DNA from: Gynuella sp.
GTDB lineage: Bacteria; Pseudomonadota; Gammaproteobacteria; Pseudomonadales; Natronospirillaceae
Direction: 5' to 3'
Assembly: GCA_028282465.1 (NCBI GenBank)
Contig: JANQHX010000051.1
Coordinates: 61,197 to 125,196 of the forward strand
DNA length: 64,000 nt
In this document: positions 46,140 to 55,237 of the stretch, piece by piece
How positions within the stretch are numbered: the first letter of the stretch is position 1
How the letters are laid out: every line of letters starts with the position of its first letter
Notes under the pieces: generated by a model
What the model was told of the DNA's origin: nothing
Databases searched by the model: none
What the model saw: only the letters and a program-made list of their open reading frames with translations
Translations under genes and position numbers: made by a program

Positions 46140-46510
46140 TTAAGCGTTGCGAATACGGCGCTTGTGATTTCCGAACGCGACTTGCGTAGAAGTTCTTGGC
46201 GCAGAATTTGTGCTAAAGGGTAAAAGCGGCAGGGCGGTCCGACGATTCGGTAGCCGCGTTAGCTTAGATTGGACAGGGCGGTCCGACGTTTCGGCGTCCA
46301 ATCTAAGCGGCCCTTTAGTGCGGATCTGCGGCCGGCGTTCCGGTGACAAGAATGCCGAAGGCATCTGAAGGGCTTCGAAGTGGAGCTTGTTTTTGCTTAC
46401 TTTTTCGAAAAAGTAAGTGCCCCTGTGGCATGAGCAGGCCCGACTATGACGGGTGTGCCGGGCATAGAAGCCTGGTCGGGAGTAACCAGTTCATATTGAT
46501 AGTGTGTTTA
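46140..46510. repeat. Structured intergenic repeat element between mksF and mksE
   Basis: This is a G+C-rich element full of inverted repeats. A perfect 13-bp stem lies at 46262-46274/46296-46308. A 5-bp G+C stem (GCGGC/GCCGC) encloses a second loop. The two loops share AGGGCGGTCCGACG (46231 and 46275). CTAAAGGG/CCCTTTAG at 46213-46318 encloses both, giving a cloverleaf-like fold. A 22-bp palindrome centred on TTCGAA follows at 46396-46417. A short open frame here is not regarded as a gene. It resembles interspersed repeats of marine gammaproteobacteria. No second copy is in this window. Confidence 0.65.
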
Positions 46511-46572
46511 GGTGAACAGAATTTTGTGAAAACCCAAAGGGTTTTTGCCGAGAACATAAAGGTTAATTAACT

Positions 46573-47502
46573 ATGCAAATGCTACATGCAATAGAAACCG
46601 AATTAGAAAAAGAAGGTTTATCCCAAAGGGAATTTACCGAGTTGATGATCCGTCTGGTGGACTACGGCGTGGTATGCCGTGACGAAAGCCAGATCGAACA
46701 AACCCTGTATGACCGCTTTTTAAGAATTGAAACTCTGGTGCAAGATTATTTGTCGCTCATGGGCATTCGCCTGCAACACGATCGTCGTTTTCAGTTTGTA
46801 CGACTGTATCCACCAGGGGCGCAAGTGCCGGGTATGGACGACATTGAAGACACGCCATTCAACAACGGCATGCGTGTGCGTTTAAACCAGCACGAAGTGG
46901 CCGTGGTTCTAGTTCTGCGTTCCATGTACGACAAAGCTCTACGTGAAGGTCAGGTCGATGAACAAGGCTGTGTGGTTGCCTCTTTAGAAGGCATCGCCAT
47001 TACGCTGAAAAATTTATTAAAGCGCACACTGCCAGAAAACCTGACCGACCGAAAAATTCTGTTCCGTCGTTTACGTCAGCTGCGTTTAATTCAGCTGACT
47101 TCAGATGACGGTTTAGACAGTCCAGAAATGTGGATGCGTATTCGCCCCATGATTATGAGCTTTGTATCTGACGAAGTGCTGTCATCCATCGGTGAAGCCA
47201 TTAATGGTGATTCAGCAGACGGCGTGGCTGAAGAAACACTACCAGAGCCTTCTGTAGAAGATGATCAAACCAAAGAAGCCGAAGCCGTAGAAAAAACTTC
47301 AGAAGAAATTCCTGCTGAAGAAGAGGGCGCGGCAGAGGAAACTGCAGAACAAGCTTCGGAAGAAGCCGAAGAGCCAAAACAAAAACCGGCTCCGAAAAAA
47401 GCACCGCAAGAAGCACCGGCGCCAGCCACTGAAACAACCCACAGTTTATTTGGCGACAGCGAAGCGGAAGTAGAATCCGCTGCTGTCGAAGAAGAGGAAT
47501 AA
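46573..47502 (+). CDS. mksE: MksE/JetB condensin subunit with acidic tail
   Basis: This is the MukE-like winged-helix subunit of the MksBEF complex, 309 residues. Residues about 1-215 are the DUF4194/JetB region ([48 protein letters not shown] strand, [12 protein letters not shown]). The last 95 residues are a low-complexity Glu/Ala/Pro/Lys tail ending EEEE, which is longer than usual for the family. It is separated from mksF by a structured repeat of more than 350 bases but only seven bases from mksB. Its G+C-biased codon use matches mksF and mksB. Confidence 0.85.
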   Translation: MQMLHAIETELEKEGLSQREFTELMIRLVDYGVVCRDESQIEQTLYDRFLRIETLVQDYLSLMGIRLQHDRRFQFVRLYPPGAQVPGMDDIEDTPFNNGMRVRLNQHEVAVVLVLRSMYDKALREGQVDEQGCVVASLEGIAITLKNLLKRTLPENLTDRKILFRRLRQLRLIQLTSDDGLDSPEMWMRIRPMIMSFVSDEVLSSIGEAINGDSADGVAEETLPEPSVEDDQTKEAEAVEKTSEEIPAEEEGAAEETAEQASEEAEEPKQKPAPKKAPQEAPAPATETTHSLFGDSEAEVESAAVEEEE

Positions 47503-47509
47503 AAGCCAA

Positions 47510-50500
47510 ATGTTTTTAAAGAAATTTATCTACGTTAACTGGGGCAACATCCCGGCTTTGGAATTCGACTTCGGCCCAATTAACTTATTAAGCGGTGGTA
47601 ACGGTTCCGGTAAAACCACCGCGGCGGACGCCATTCAAACCATTATGACCGCCGCCCACGACACCTTGTTTATGTTCAACCCGGGGCAGGACGAAGCCAC
47701 CCAGCGTGGTCGTAATAAACAGGTGCGTACGTTGGCCAGTTATGTACTGGGTTGTGACGATGGCTCCTACGCTCGCCCTGAAGGTTCAGTGGGTTATCTG
47801 GGTGCTGTGTTCCACCCAACCGAAGGTGAAAGCGCAGAACCTTTCACTGCGTTAATTGGTGTTAGCGCCAGTATTGACCGCGCCGGTAATCAGGCCGCAG
47901 CTCGCCAAAACGACATGCAGTTTTTTATTCTGCCAGGTGAACAACTGAACCTTTCTGACTTGGTGAAAGAACCGCAGCCAGGCCAGAAACAGGTTCTACC
48001 GCTAGATAAATTCTTCGCCAATTCCAAAAAAGATCGTGGCACCCAAGGCATAGAACGCTACGACACCAAACGCCAATACCTGCGTCGTTTATACGGTGCA
48101 TTACGCGGTCGTCGTGACGGCGTATCCGAACGTGAAGCCTTGCACGCCGCTCGTGCCTTCAGTCGTTTTATGGCCTACAAACCAGTAAAAAGCATTAATG
48201 GTTTTGTGGCTCAGGAAATTCTGGAACCCAAAGATCTGGGCGACGCTATTCGCACCGTTTCCGACCTGATGAAAACCATCTACGGCATGGAAGCAGACGC
48301 CTCCAAGCTGAAAGAATCCATCGCTATTTTGACTGAAAGCGAACTCAAAGCCGACACTTACATCAGCCAGTGGATCGAACACCATGTGCTGGATTATCTC
48401 GCCTCCAAATCCCGTTATCTGAAAGAACAGAAAACCTATCTGGACGCAAAAGATACTCAAAAGAAAATCCGCGAAAACATTGAAGGCGGCACCAAAGACC
48501 GCGACCTGAATATCGCCCGTCGTGAACAGGTACGTGAGCGTTTGCTTTCACTGGAAGCACAGCGTCAGGGTATCGATTCCCTTCAAGCCAAAGACAAATA
48601 CGAAAAAGCCATCGAAGCAGGGCACGGCAAACTGCATCAACTGGCCACGCCTTTGTTAGAGCAAGACAAACTGATGCAATTCAGTTTGCAGGCCAGCGAA
48701 AAAATTCATCAGAGCATGAGCCTAACCAGTATTGGTATGGAACTGCCTGAGCTGGAAGATAAAAAACTGCGCAAAGCCGCCAAAGACATTCTGGCTCTAA
48801 AAGAAAAAGAGCAGGTGGACTTCGCCCGTTTGTTGGGTAAAGACTGGGTAGATATCTCTCCGCTGGAAGCGCACCTGGACGAAGCCGTCGACACTCAGCA
48901 AAGCATCAATAAATGGCGCGACATCTGGTTCAATGCTGACAACCGCAAAGACGGCATTTCACTGCGCGATCAGGTGTCCAAACTGGTCGACCGTCGCGAA
49001 CAAAAACTGCAGCAAGCCCGTCGCCAGATTTCCGTAAAACAAGCCGATGTGGATTCACTGGAATCCCGTCAGGTGAACTATCCAAGTTATACCCGCGCCG
49101 CACTGGAAGCCATTCGTCGCGAATGCCCACAGGCCGACCCGCGGGTGCTGTGTGACTATGTAGAGATTCTAAAACCGGAATGGCAAAGCGCCATTGAAGG
49201 TTACATTGGCGGTGCCCGTTACAGCATTCTGGTGGAGCCAGACTTCGAAGCCGAAGCCATTTCCATCGTGCGAAACCTGCCGGGCCGCGATAGCCGCGCC
49301 AAAGTGATTCAAGGCAGCCGCGCTAAGCAAGACGTAGAAAAATCCCGTCTGCCAGAAAACTCCATTATTAAATTGATGAAGTTCGACCACGCCGTGGCTC
49401 GTTATTATCTGGAAGCCACCTACGGTTCCGTAGTCATGGTGCACGACGCCCAACAGCTGTCGCGCACTCGTCGTGGTTTAACCTCCCACGGCATGGGTTC
49501 CGGTGGTTACTCCATGTTCCGTTGTGACTGCCCAGACGCCGAATTGGTATTTGGTCAAGGTGCCCGTGAACGTGCACTGGCCGCCAAGAAAAAAGAACTG
49601 GATGACATGGCCCGTCAGGCCAACGAAGCTTTGGACTCCATGTCTGAAGCCAAAAAACTGTTAGACGCCATTAACCAGTTACGTCACCTGAATTACGGTG
49701 ACCTGATTCGCCAGATGCTGGAAGTGCATCGTCAAATTCAGTCTTCCGAACAAGCGTTGGAACAGCTGGATCTGTCTGATTTCAAATCCATCGAACTGGA
49801 ATTTAATCAGCTTAAAGAACAGCAGCACGAACTGGACAAACAAATCTCCGAGCTGGACTCCGCTCAAGGCGATTTCGAACGTCAGCTGAAAAACATCACC
49901 AAAAAATGTGAAGAGCTGGCCGACAAGCAAGAAGAAACTCTGCTCACCGTAGAAAAGCGTGAAGACGCCCTTCGAGAAATTCAAAGCATCTGGCCAGATT
50001 TCGATTCCGAAAAACGTCTGGAAAATGCCGATCAGGAAGCCGAAACCGTTACCCAGGAATTTGTCGATAATCAGGTGGCGTCCATCGCCTCCGAACTGAA
50101 CTCACTGGCCCACGCCATCGAGAAAAACATTATCGAGCACAACACCCATTGCCAGCCGAGCGACGCCATTGTGTACGCGCCGGAATATTCCGACGGCCAC
50201 AACATCAACTTCTTTAAAGGCATCTGCCATATTCAGCGAGAAGTGGACAAAGTACACAACCGCCTGAAGAACAACATACTGGTAGAAAAACAGGACAAAC
50301 TGGTCAGCCTGAAGAGTGACTTCAACAACACCTTCGTCACCCACCTGTGCCACAGCATTTACCAAAGCATTAACGACGGTAAAAAAGTTCTGGAAGACCT
50401 TAACAAAGAACTGGAACACCACAAATTCGGTGCCGACCGCGAACGCTACTGGTTCGACTGGGACTTCGTACCCGAATACAAAGACTACTGGAACTTCTTT

Positions 50501-51154
50501 AAAGAAATTATCGACCTGCCATCCCTGGGCGACGGCCAAAGTCTGTTCAGTAACGACCTGTCAGAGAAATCCCAAAAAGTTCGCGACCAGTTACTCAACA
50601 TGCTGCTGGACGAAGACGAACAAAAAGCACTGCGCGAGTTGGAGCGCATTTCCGACTACCGAAACTACCGCAGCTACGAAATCTACAAAGAGCCAGAAGG
50701 CAAAGACCCAATTGCCCTGTCGCAATACGGCACCGGCTCCGGTGGTCAGCTAGAAACCCCAGCCTACATCATCCGCTCAGCAGCCATTACCTCAGCCTTC
50801 AGATTCAACGAAGGCGACAGCCACCTGCGCATGGTGTTGGTAGACGAAGCCTTCTCCAAAATGGACGAAACCCGTTCCAAAGAGGTCATCAACTACCTCA
50901 CCGAAACCCTGGGCCTACAGCTGCTGTTTATTATGCCAACCAGTAAATCAGGGCCGTTTATGGATCTGATCAGTAACCAGTTTGTGTTTACCAAGGTGCC
51001 GCTACCGGCAGGTCAGAAAGTGGGCGAGTTGAATACCAGAGTGTTGGTTGATAGGCAGCAATGTAATCAGGACAAGATTAAGGAATTATGGGCGAATCAT
51101 AGGCGGATTATTCGGAAGCAGGCTGAGTTGGATTTTATGGAGGAGTTTGCTTGA
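47510..51154 (+). CDS. mksB: MksB/JetC SMC-like ATPase
   Basis: This is the SMC-type ATPase of the MksBEF complex, 1214 residues. Walker A is GGNGSGKTT at about 29-37. The ABC signature is YGTGSGGQ near 1072-1079 and Walker B is MVLVDEAF near 1107-1114. Two long coiled-coil arms flank a central hinge-like region (about 530-700). ATP-driven dimerisation of the heads should power DNA loop extrusion. Codon use is G+C-biased up to the last 250 bases, where it changes to that of the neighbours. No jetD/mksG nuclease gene follows, so this is either a chromosome-maintenance condensin or an incomplete Wadjet system. Confidence 0.92.
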   Translation: MFLKKFIYVNWGNIPALEFDFGPINLLSGGNGSGKTTAADAIQTIMTAAHDTLFMFNPGQDEATQRGRNKQVRTLASYVLGCDDGSYARPEGSVGYLGAVFHPTEGESAEPFTALIGVSASIDRAGNQAAARQNDMQFFILPGEQLNLSDLVKEPQPGQKQVLPLDKFFANSKKDRGTQGIERYDTKRQYLRRLYGALRGRRDGVSEREALHAARAFSRFMAYKPVKSINGFVAQEILEPKDLGDAIRTVSDLMKTIYGMEADASKLKESIAILTESELKADTYISQWIEHHVLDYLASKSRYLKEQKTYLDAKDTQKKIRENIEGGTKDRDLNIARREQVRERLLSLEAQRQGIDSLQAKDKYEKAIEAGHGKLHQLATPLLEQDKLMQFSLQASEKIHQSMSLTSIGMELPELEDKKLRKAAKDILALKEKEQVDFARLLGKDWVDISPLEAHLDEAVDTQQSINKWRDIWFNADNRKDGISLRDQVSKLVDRREQKLQQARRQISVKQADVDSLESRQVNYPSYTRAALEAIRRECPQADPRVLCDYVEILKPEWQSAIEGYIGGARYSILVEPDFEAEAISIVRNLPGRDSRAKVIQGSRAKQDVEKSRLPENSIIKLMKFDHAVARYYLEATYGSVVMVHDAQQLSRTRRGLTSHGMGSGGYSMFRCDCPDAELVFGQGARERALAAKKKELDDMARQANEALDSMSEAKKLLDAINQLRHLNYGDLIRQMLEVHRQIQSSEQALEQLDLSDFKSIELEFNQLKEQQHELDKQISELDSAQGDFERQLKNITKKCEELADKQEETLLTVEKREDALREIQSIWPDFDSEKRLENADQEAETVTQEFVDNQVASIASELNSLAHAIEKNIIEHNTHCQPSDAIVYAPEYSDGHNINFFKGICHIQREVDKVHNRLKNNILVEKQDKLVSLKSDFNNTFVTHLCHSIYQSINDGKKVLEDLNKELEHHKFGADRERYWFDWDFVPEYKDYWNFFKEIIDLPSLGDGQSLFSNDLSEKSQKVRDQLLNMLLDEDEQKALRELERISDYRNYRSYEIYKEPEGKDPIALSQYGTGSGGQLETPAYIIRSAAITSAFRFNEGDSHLRMVLVDEAFSKMDETRSKEVINYLTETLGLQLLFIMPTSKSGPFMDLISNQFVFTKVPLPAGQKVGELNTRVLVDRQQCNQDKIKELWANHRRIIRKQAELDFMEEFA

Positions 51155-51248
51155 TGCTCCGTTAGATCCTTGGCCCAGAGGTTGGCCCTCTATGCGTTGA
51201 AATTTCACAAAATTTTATTTCTAATGGTTTGCATATGCTTACTCAAGG

Positions 51249-52478
51249 ATGCAGGGCGTGGGCTTTAATGTTAATAAATTGATCATATGTCTGATAATTT
51301 CAGGCCTTATAGTTCTCTCTATCGGTCTACTAGTCTTTGGTTGGATGGATTTAGAATTCAGTTTATCACTGAAGGCGGATGCCGAAAAAATCGCTCAATT
51401 TGGTGATTTCATAGGTGGTGTTGCAGGCTCGTTTTGGGCTCTAGCTGGAGTTCTTCTTTTTTATAAGGCTCTTACTGAACAGCGAGAAGACTTTCAAAAT
51501 AATAAGCAATCGCTTGATATGCAGGCCAACGCTCTCGATTTGCAGGTCGATGCATTAAATCAACAAATTGAGGAGTTTAAGTTAAATAGAAGGGAGCTAA
51601 TTGATAGTAGAAAAGTATATGAAGAACAAAGTAAGACGATAAAGCTCCAGCAATTTGAAAGTAGTTTCTACTCTCTGCTGAATTTGCATCAAAGTACCAA
51701 AGAAAAACTTGATTTCGTAGGGTTTGTAGAAAGTCTAGATTTTTGCAGCAAACTCGAAGGTGATGTAATTCAGAGGCACAACAGAGTTGTTGCAGAGTAT
51801 GACCAGCTCTATTTAAATAATAGACAGGCGTTATCACACTACTTTCGGGTAATGTACCAGTTAGCAAAAAGTGTTCGGAATAATCGAGATTTGAGTGAAT
51901 ACAAGAAAGCATTCTATATGGATGTGTTGAGAGCTCAGTTTTCAGATTATGAAATTATAATTCTATATTACAATTCCCATTCTATATACGGGATCAAAAA
52001 TCGGTCTCTCATCTTAGAATACAACTTGTTAAAACATTACCCTTTGTTTTTTAGCCCTGAATTTAAGTTATTTATGGACTTGGAGGGGGCAGGTATTATA
52101 AAGCTGGAGCGCGAAATTACGTCGTTTCTTTCCAGAAATTTAGGGCTATATTACGATGTCACAAACGATAGTGTTTACAAAGTTGAAGAGAAGCTTGAAG
52201 GGTATCCTGTTATCTTGGGGATTTACTTAGGAGATGATGGGATAAATATAAGCTTGTATGTTAATGGCTCGCTTCTGAAAGCTGGGTTTAGTATGTCGAA
52301 TGATCAATTCAATGACTTCTTATATCAGCTTCTCCTAGAGAGAATGGTATTTAGCCAGTACCTTGAATTTGATCAAGTCGATATTAAAAGAAAAGTGATT
52401 TTATCCGATGGAGAAATTGAATTTAGCTATTTAATTTCTTCTGATTTAGAAATGAAAATAAGCGTGGATAAGTATTGA
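51249..52478 (+). CDS. putAbiC-like membrane protein (candidate phage defence)
   Basis: This 409-residue protein has two membrane helices, about 10-32 (IICLIISGLIVLSIGLLVFG) and 52-72 (FGDFIGGVAGSFWALAGVLL). A coiled coil follows to about residue 130, then a soluble domain with FESSFYSLLNLHQSTKEKLD, HYFRVMYQLAKSV and YMDVLRAQFSDYEIIILYYN. This is the pattern of the putative phage abortive infection family putAbiC. The ATG used has AAGG immediately next to it. A GTG three codons later has AAGGA eight bases upstream and may be the true start. One base separates its stop from the next ATG, so the two genes form an operon. It is visibly A+T-rich compared with mksB. Confidence 0.75.
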   Translation: MQGVGFNVNKLIICLIISGLIVLSIGLLVFGWMDLEFSLSLKADAEKIAQFGDFIGGVAGSFWALAGVLLFYKALTEQREDFQNNKQSLDMQANALDLQVDALNQQIEEFKLNRRELIDSRKVYEEQSKTIKLQQFESSFYSLLNLHQSTKEKLDFVGFVESLDFCSKLEGDVIQRHNRVVAEYDQLYLNNRQALSHYFRVMYQLAKSVRNNRDLSEYKKAFYMDVLRAQFSDYEIIILYYNSHSIYGIKNRSLILEYNLLKHYPLFFSPEFKLFMDLEGAGIIKLEREITSFLSRNLGLYYDVTNDSVYKVEEKLEGYPVILGIYLGDDGINISLYVNGSLLKAGFSMSNDQFNDFLYQLLLERMVFSQYLEFDQVDIKRKVILSDGEIEFSYLISSDLEMKISVDKY

Positions 52479-52479
52479 T

Positions 52480-54801
52480 ATGGATTATACTGCACAAGCC
52501 AATGTCTTCAGAGACGTATTTGAAAACTCTTTGAAAATCAACGCTAGGAGTTTGTCTGTAAAAACGCTGCTTAGTGAAAGAAACCTTAAAAGAATAGACT
52601 ACAGTCCCTACTATCAGCGAAACTATGTTTGGGATAAAGAAAAGCAGACATTTTTTATTGAAAGTGTGATCCTGGGTACAGAGGTTCCACCTCTCATCCT
52701 CTTTAAAGTAGGCTCCAGAATAGAAGTTATCGATGGGAGGCAAAGATTTGAGACTTTAAAGAAATTTAAAGAGAATGATCTGGTTCTGACTCCTCTAGGA
52801 TTAAAAGAGCTTAATACCGAGGCGTTATCTAAGAAAAGCTTTAATAAACTCTCGGAAAAAAATCAATCTACCTTCCTTGATTCTAATATTCGGATATTTG
52901 AGTTTGAGATCGTAAATAGGGCTAACTTAACTGAAAAAGTAATAGACAAAGTAAAAAAGGAAATATTCCGTAGATATAATACAGGTATTACTCCATTAAC
53001 TAGAAATGAATTGGATAACGCTAAGTATGATACTGACGATTTCTCTGATTATTTCAGAAAAGAGTTGGAGGGAGATGAAATATTTTTTAACGATTTTAAT
53101 TCTTGTTTTACTACAAATAAATTAGAGTCGAAAAATATTAAAAAAGAAGAAATTCTATCAAAGAATGTGGATTTGATTCGCAGGTTCAGGATTCTTAAAG
53201 ACTTTCCTATCTCTACTTATGCAGGCAGCTCTAGACGTGGTGAGATCATAGATCTGCTTTATGATTTTTCTAATACTAGCTCTGAGGATATTGAAAGCGA
53301 TTATTTAAATCTGAAGGATATTATTAATCAGGTTGTTGAAATATGGAGAGAATTTAGAGTCAATGATAATCTAAATAATAGGTTGATATATGAGTGCTTG
53401 GTTTGGATGTTCTCAATTATTAAAGAAGAGAGTGTGGGTGTTGAAATAGATGTGCCCCGCTTAAGGCATTTTTTATTAGAGAACATTTCATACTTTATTT
53501 TAGATGACTATCATTTTTACGCGAAGATAATTAAGCGATATGAAGTGGTATTATCGTTTCTTACTTCTGATTGTGGGTTAGTTGGTCTGGATGATTACAT
53601 TCGAGATTCAAGTTTTAGGCATACTCTGAAAGATATTTCGCAGTCAGACGAGGAGATGGTCGCGTCAATTGAGAGTCATAGCAGCTTGAGGTTACACAAG
53701 CCTAATCCAACCTCTATTCCTGTGGATGAGATTTTAAATGAGCTAAATTCCACAAAATACCTGTTAAGGCCGAGTTACCAGAGGCAAGAAAAGATTTCTC
53801 ATCAAAAAGCCTCATCTATCATAGAGAGCATTTTGCTAGGTATAAACTTGCCTCCAGTGTTTATATATAAACGAAGTTCTGGGCTTAAGGAAGTCGTCGA
53901 TGGGCAGCAGCGGTTGCTTTCAATTGTAGGGTTTTTAGGAAGAGAATATGTTGATGAAAAAGGAAATAAATCTAGGTCCCTAAACAACAACTTTAAACTC
54001 AAGGATTTGAGAGTTTTAACGAAGCTTGAAGGTGAAAAATATTCTGATTTAGACCCCTATTACCAAGATAGAATTCTCGATTTTGTGCTGGATCAAATTA
54101 TAATTGAAGAAAGCTTGAATGAATATTTTGACCCGATTGACCTTTTTGTAAGATTGAACTACAAACCGTATCCCATTAAGACAAATTCGTTTGAAATGTG
54201 GAACTCTATTGTTGACCCAGATGTTATTAAAGAAATTAAGCGAATAGCAAAAGGTAGAGAAAGCAACTGGTTCTTCTTACGTGAAATAGGTGAAGGTAAG
54301 CCGGATCGTATGAGCAATGAAGAAATGATTACTACGTTGGCTTATATAAACTACTTAGATGAAGATGTAGTAGGATTCTTTCTAAGGAATGATAGGATTA
54401 GTTGCAGAATTAAAGATAAAAAGGGGCTTAATGACTTTTTGGTTGATCTGGATAATAAAGCCAAAGAGAAGGAAAAATTTCTAGAGGCCGTATCGCTGAC
54501 CTGTACTCAAATTAGAATGCTTGGGGGATATTTTTCAGATAGGTCTGGAAAAGAACGCTTTAGTGATTACTTGAATGTAAGAGAAAATAAAAACTTTAGG
54601 CGTTCATTGCAGGACTTCTATTTAATATGGGTGGTATTGAAACATGTATCTCTTTATAAACTTGATTCTGTCCAAGAAATTCTCGTCGAAATAAGAGAGT
54701 TAATTGAAAAACTCAGAAATATAGATAATTGTGAAATGGACCAGTTATATCTAGATGACTTCCTAAGAGGCATTAAAGCAGTACAAGACAAATGGTCTTG
54801 A
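52480..54801 (+). CDS. Double DUF262 (ParB/sulfiredoxin-fold) protein
   Basis: This 773-residue soluble protein has two DUF262 domains. The first (about 40-200) has YYQRNYVWDKEKQTFFIESV, then PPLILFK and IDGRQRFETL. The second (about 430-600) has YQRQEKISHQKASSIIESIL, then PPVFIYKR and VVDGQQRLLSIVGF. The DGxQR motif in each marks the ParB/Srx-like nucleotide site found in GmrS, SspE-type and other modification-dependent restriction or phage defence proteins. I see no DUF1524 HNH nuclease motif. The remaining sequence is helical. Position one base after a putAbiC-like gene and strong A+T bias suggest a horizontally gained two-gene defence module. Confidence 0.8.
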   Translation: MDYTAQANVFRDVFENSLKINARSLSVKTLLSERNLKRIDYSPYYQRNYVWDKEKQTFFIESVILGTEVPPLILFKVGSRIEVIDGRQRFETLKKFKENDLVLTPLGLKELNTEALSKKSFNKLSEKNQSTFLDSNIRIFEFEIVNRANLTEKVIDKVKKEIFRRYNTGITPLTRNELDNAKYDTDDFSDYFRKELEGDEIFFNDFNSCFTTNKLESKNIKKEEILSKNVDLIRRFRILKDFPISTYAGSSRRGEIIDLLYDFSNTSSEDIESDYLNLKDIINQVVEIWREFRVNDNLNNRLIYECLVWMFSIIKEESVGVEIDVPRLRHFLLENISYFILDDYHFYAKIIKRYEVVLSFLTSDCGLVGLDDYIRDSSFRHTLKDISQSDEEMVASIESHSSLRLHKPNPTSIPVDEILNELNSTKYLLRPSYQRQEKISHQKASSIIESILLGINLPPVFIYKRSSGLKEVVDGQQRLLSIVGFLGREYVDEKGNKSRSLNNNFKLKDLRVLTKLEGEKYSDLDPYYQDRILDFVLDQIIIEESLNEYFDPIDLFVRLNYKPYPIKTNSFEMWNSIVDPDVIKEIKRIAKGRESNWFFLREIGEGKPDRMSNEEMITTLAYINYLDEDVVGFFLRNDRISCRIKDKKGLNDFLVDLDNKAKEKEKFLEAVSLTCTQIRMLGGYFSDRSGKERFSDYLNVRENKNFRRSLQDFYLIWVVLKHVSLYKLDSVQEILVEIRELIEKLRNIDNCEMDQLYLDDFLRGIKAVQDKWS

Positions 54802-55237
54802 AATTAGGGAAAGATTGATAGGGCATCCACCCTATGAGTTGCGGGTAGCGGAGGCGATAATGGGACATATATGGACGCTCCATGTTTGTCAAACAAGTTA
54901 AGCCCTTCGTTTTGAAAAATATCAAAACATAAAACAACTTTCTTTCTGCAGTTCTAGTACCTTAGTCGCCAGAATGTAGAGAAATACGGTTACGAAGACA
55001 TATATCCGGCATCCACTAGGGAGGTGGTTTTTCCACCTCCGTGCCCCAATGAGATCCGCGTCTGACCGCCTAAAACACCCACTCAGTTTTTACCAACTGT
55101 GTCCCGTACAGGCTCTTGCCAGCGCGGATAAACCGCTTTATTCATCACCGTCTCGCAACTAGGACTAGACTGACAAGACAAAAAAAGGACACCCATATAA
55201 TTGACTTCGCTTCAAATCTAGTTCAATATCCAACACC
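54802..55237. other. Intergenic region between the DUF262 gene and the transposase
   Basis: About 435 bases without a coding frame I can support. It contains a strong hairpin at 55020-55040 and distant 7-bp inverted arms, ATCCGCG (55054) and CGCGGAT (55123). This may be the non-coding left flank of the transposase element. Confidence 0.4.
55020..55040 (+). terminator. Hairpin between the DUF262 gene and the transposase
   Basis: GGAGGTGG and CCACCTCC form a perfect 8-bp stem around a TTTTT loop. It is followed by GTGCCCC rather than a T tract, so it may be a palindromic repeat unit instead of a terminator. Confidence 0.4.

Noticed and set aside
46343..46570. Short plus-strand open frame inside the mks intergenic repeat
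   Set aside because: It lies over the palindromes of the repeat element and has Cys/Arg-rich composition typical of spurious frames in such repeats.
44719..50539. Several open frames antisense to mksF and mksB
   Set aside because: They are by-products of the G+C-biased third positions of the mks genes. None has a recognisable domain or translation signal.
44644..51154. Complete Wadjet (JetABCD) plasmid defence system
   Set aside because: Only the three condensin-like subunits are present. No TOPRIM/JetD nuclease gene lies upstream or downstream in the window, so the call is limited to MksBEF.
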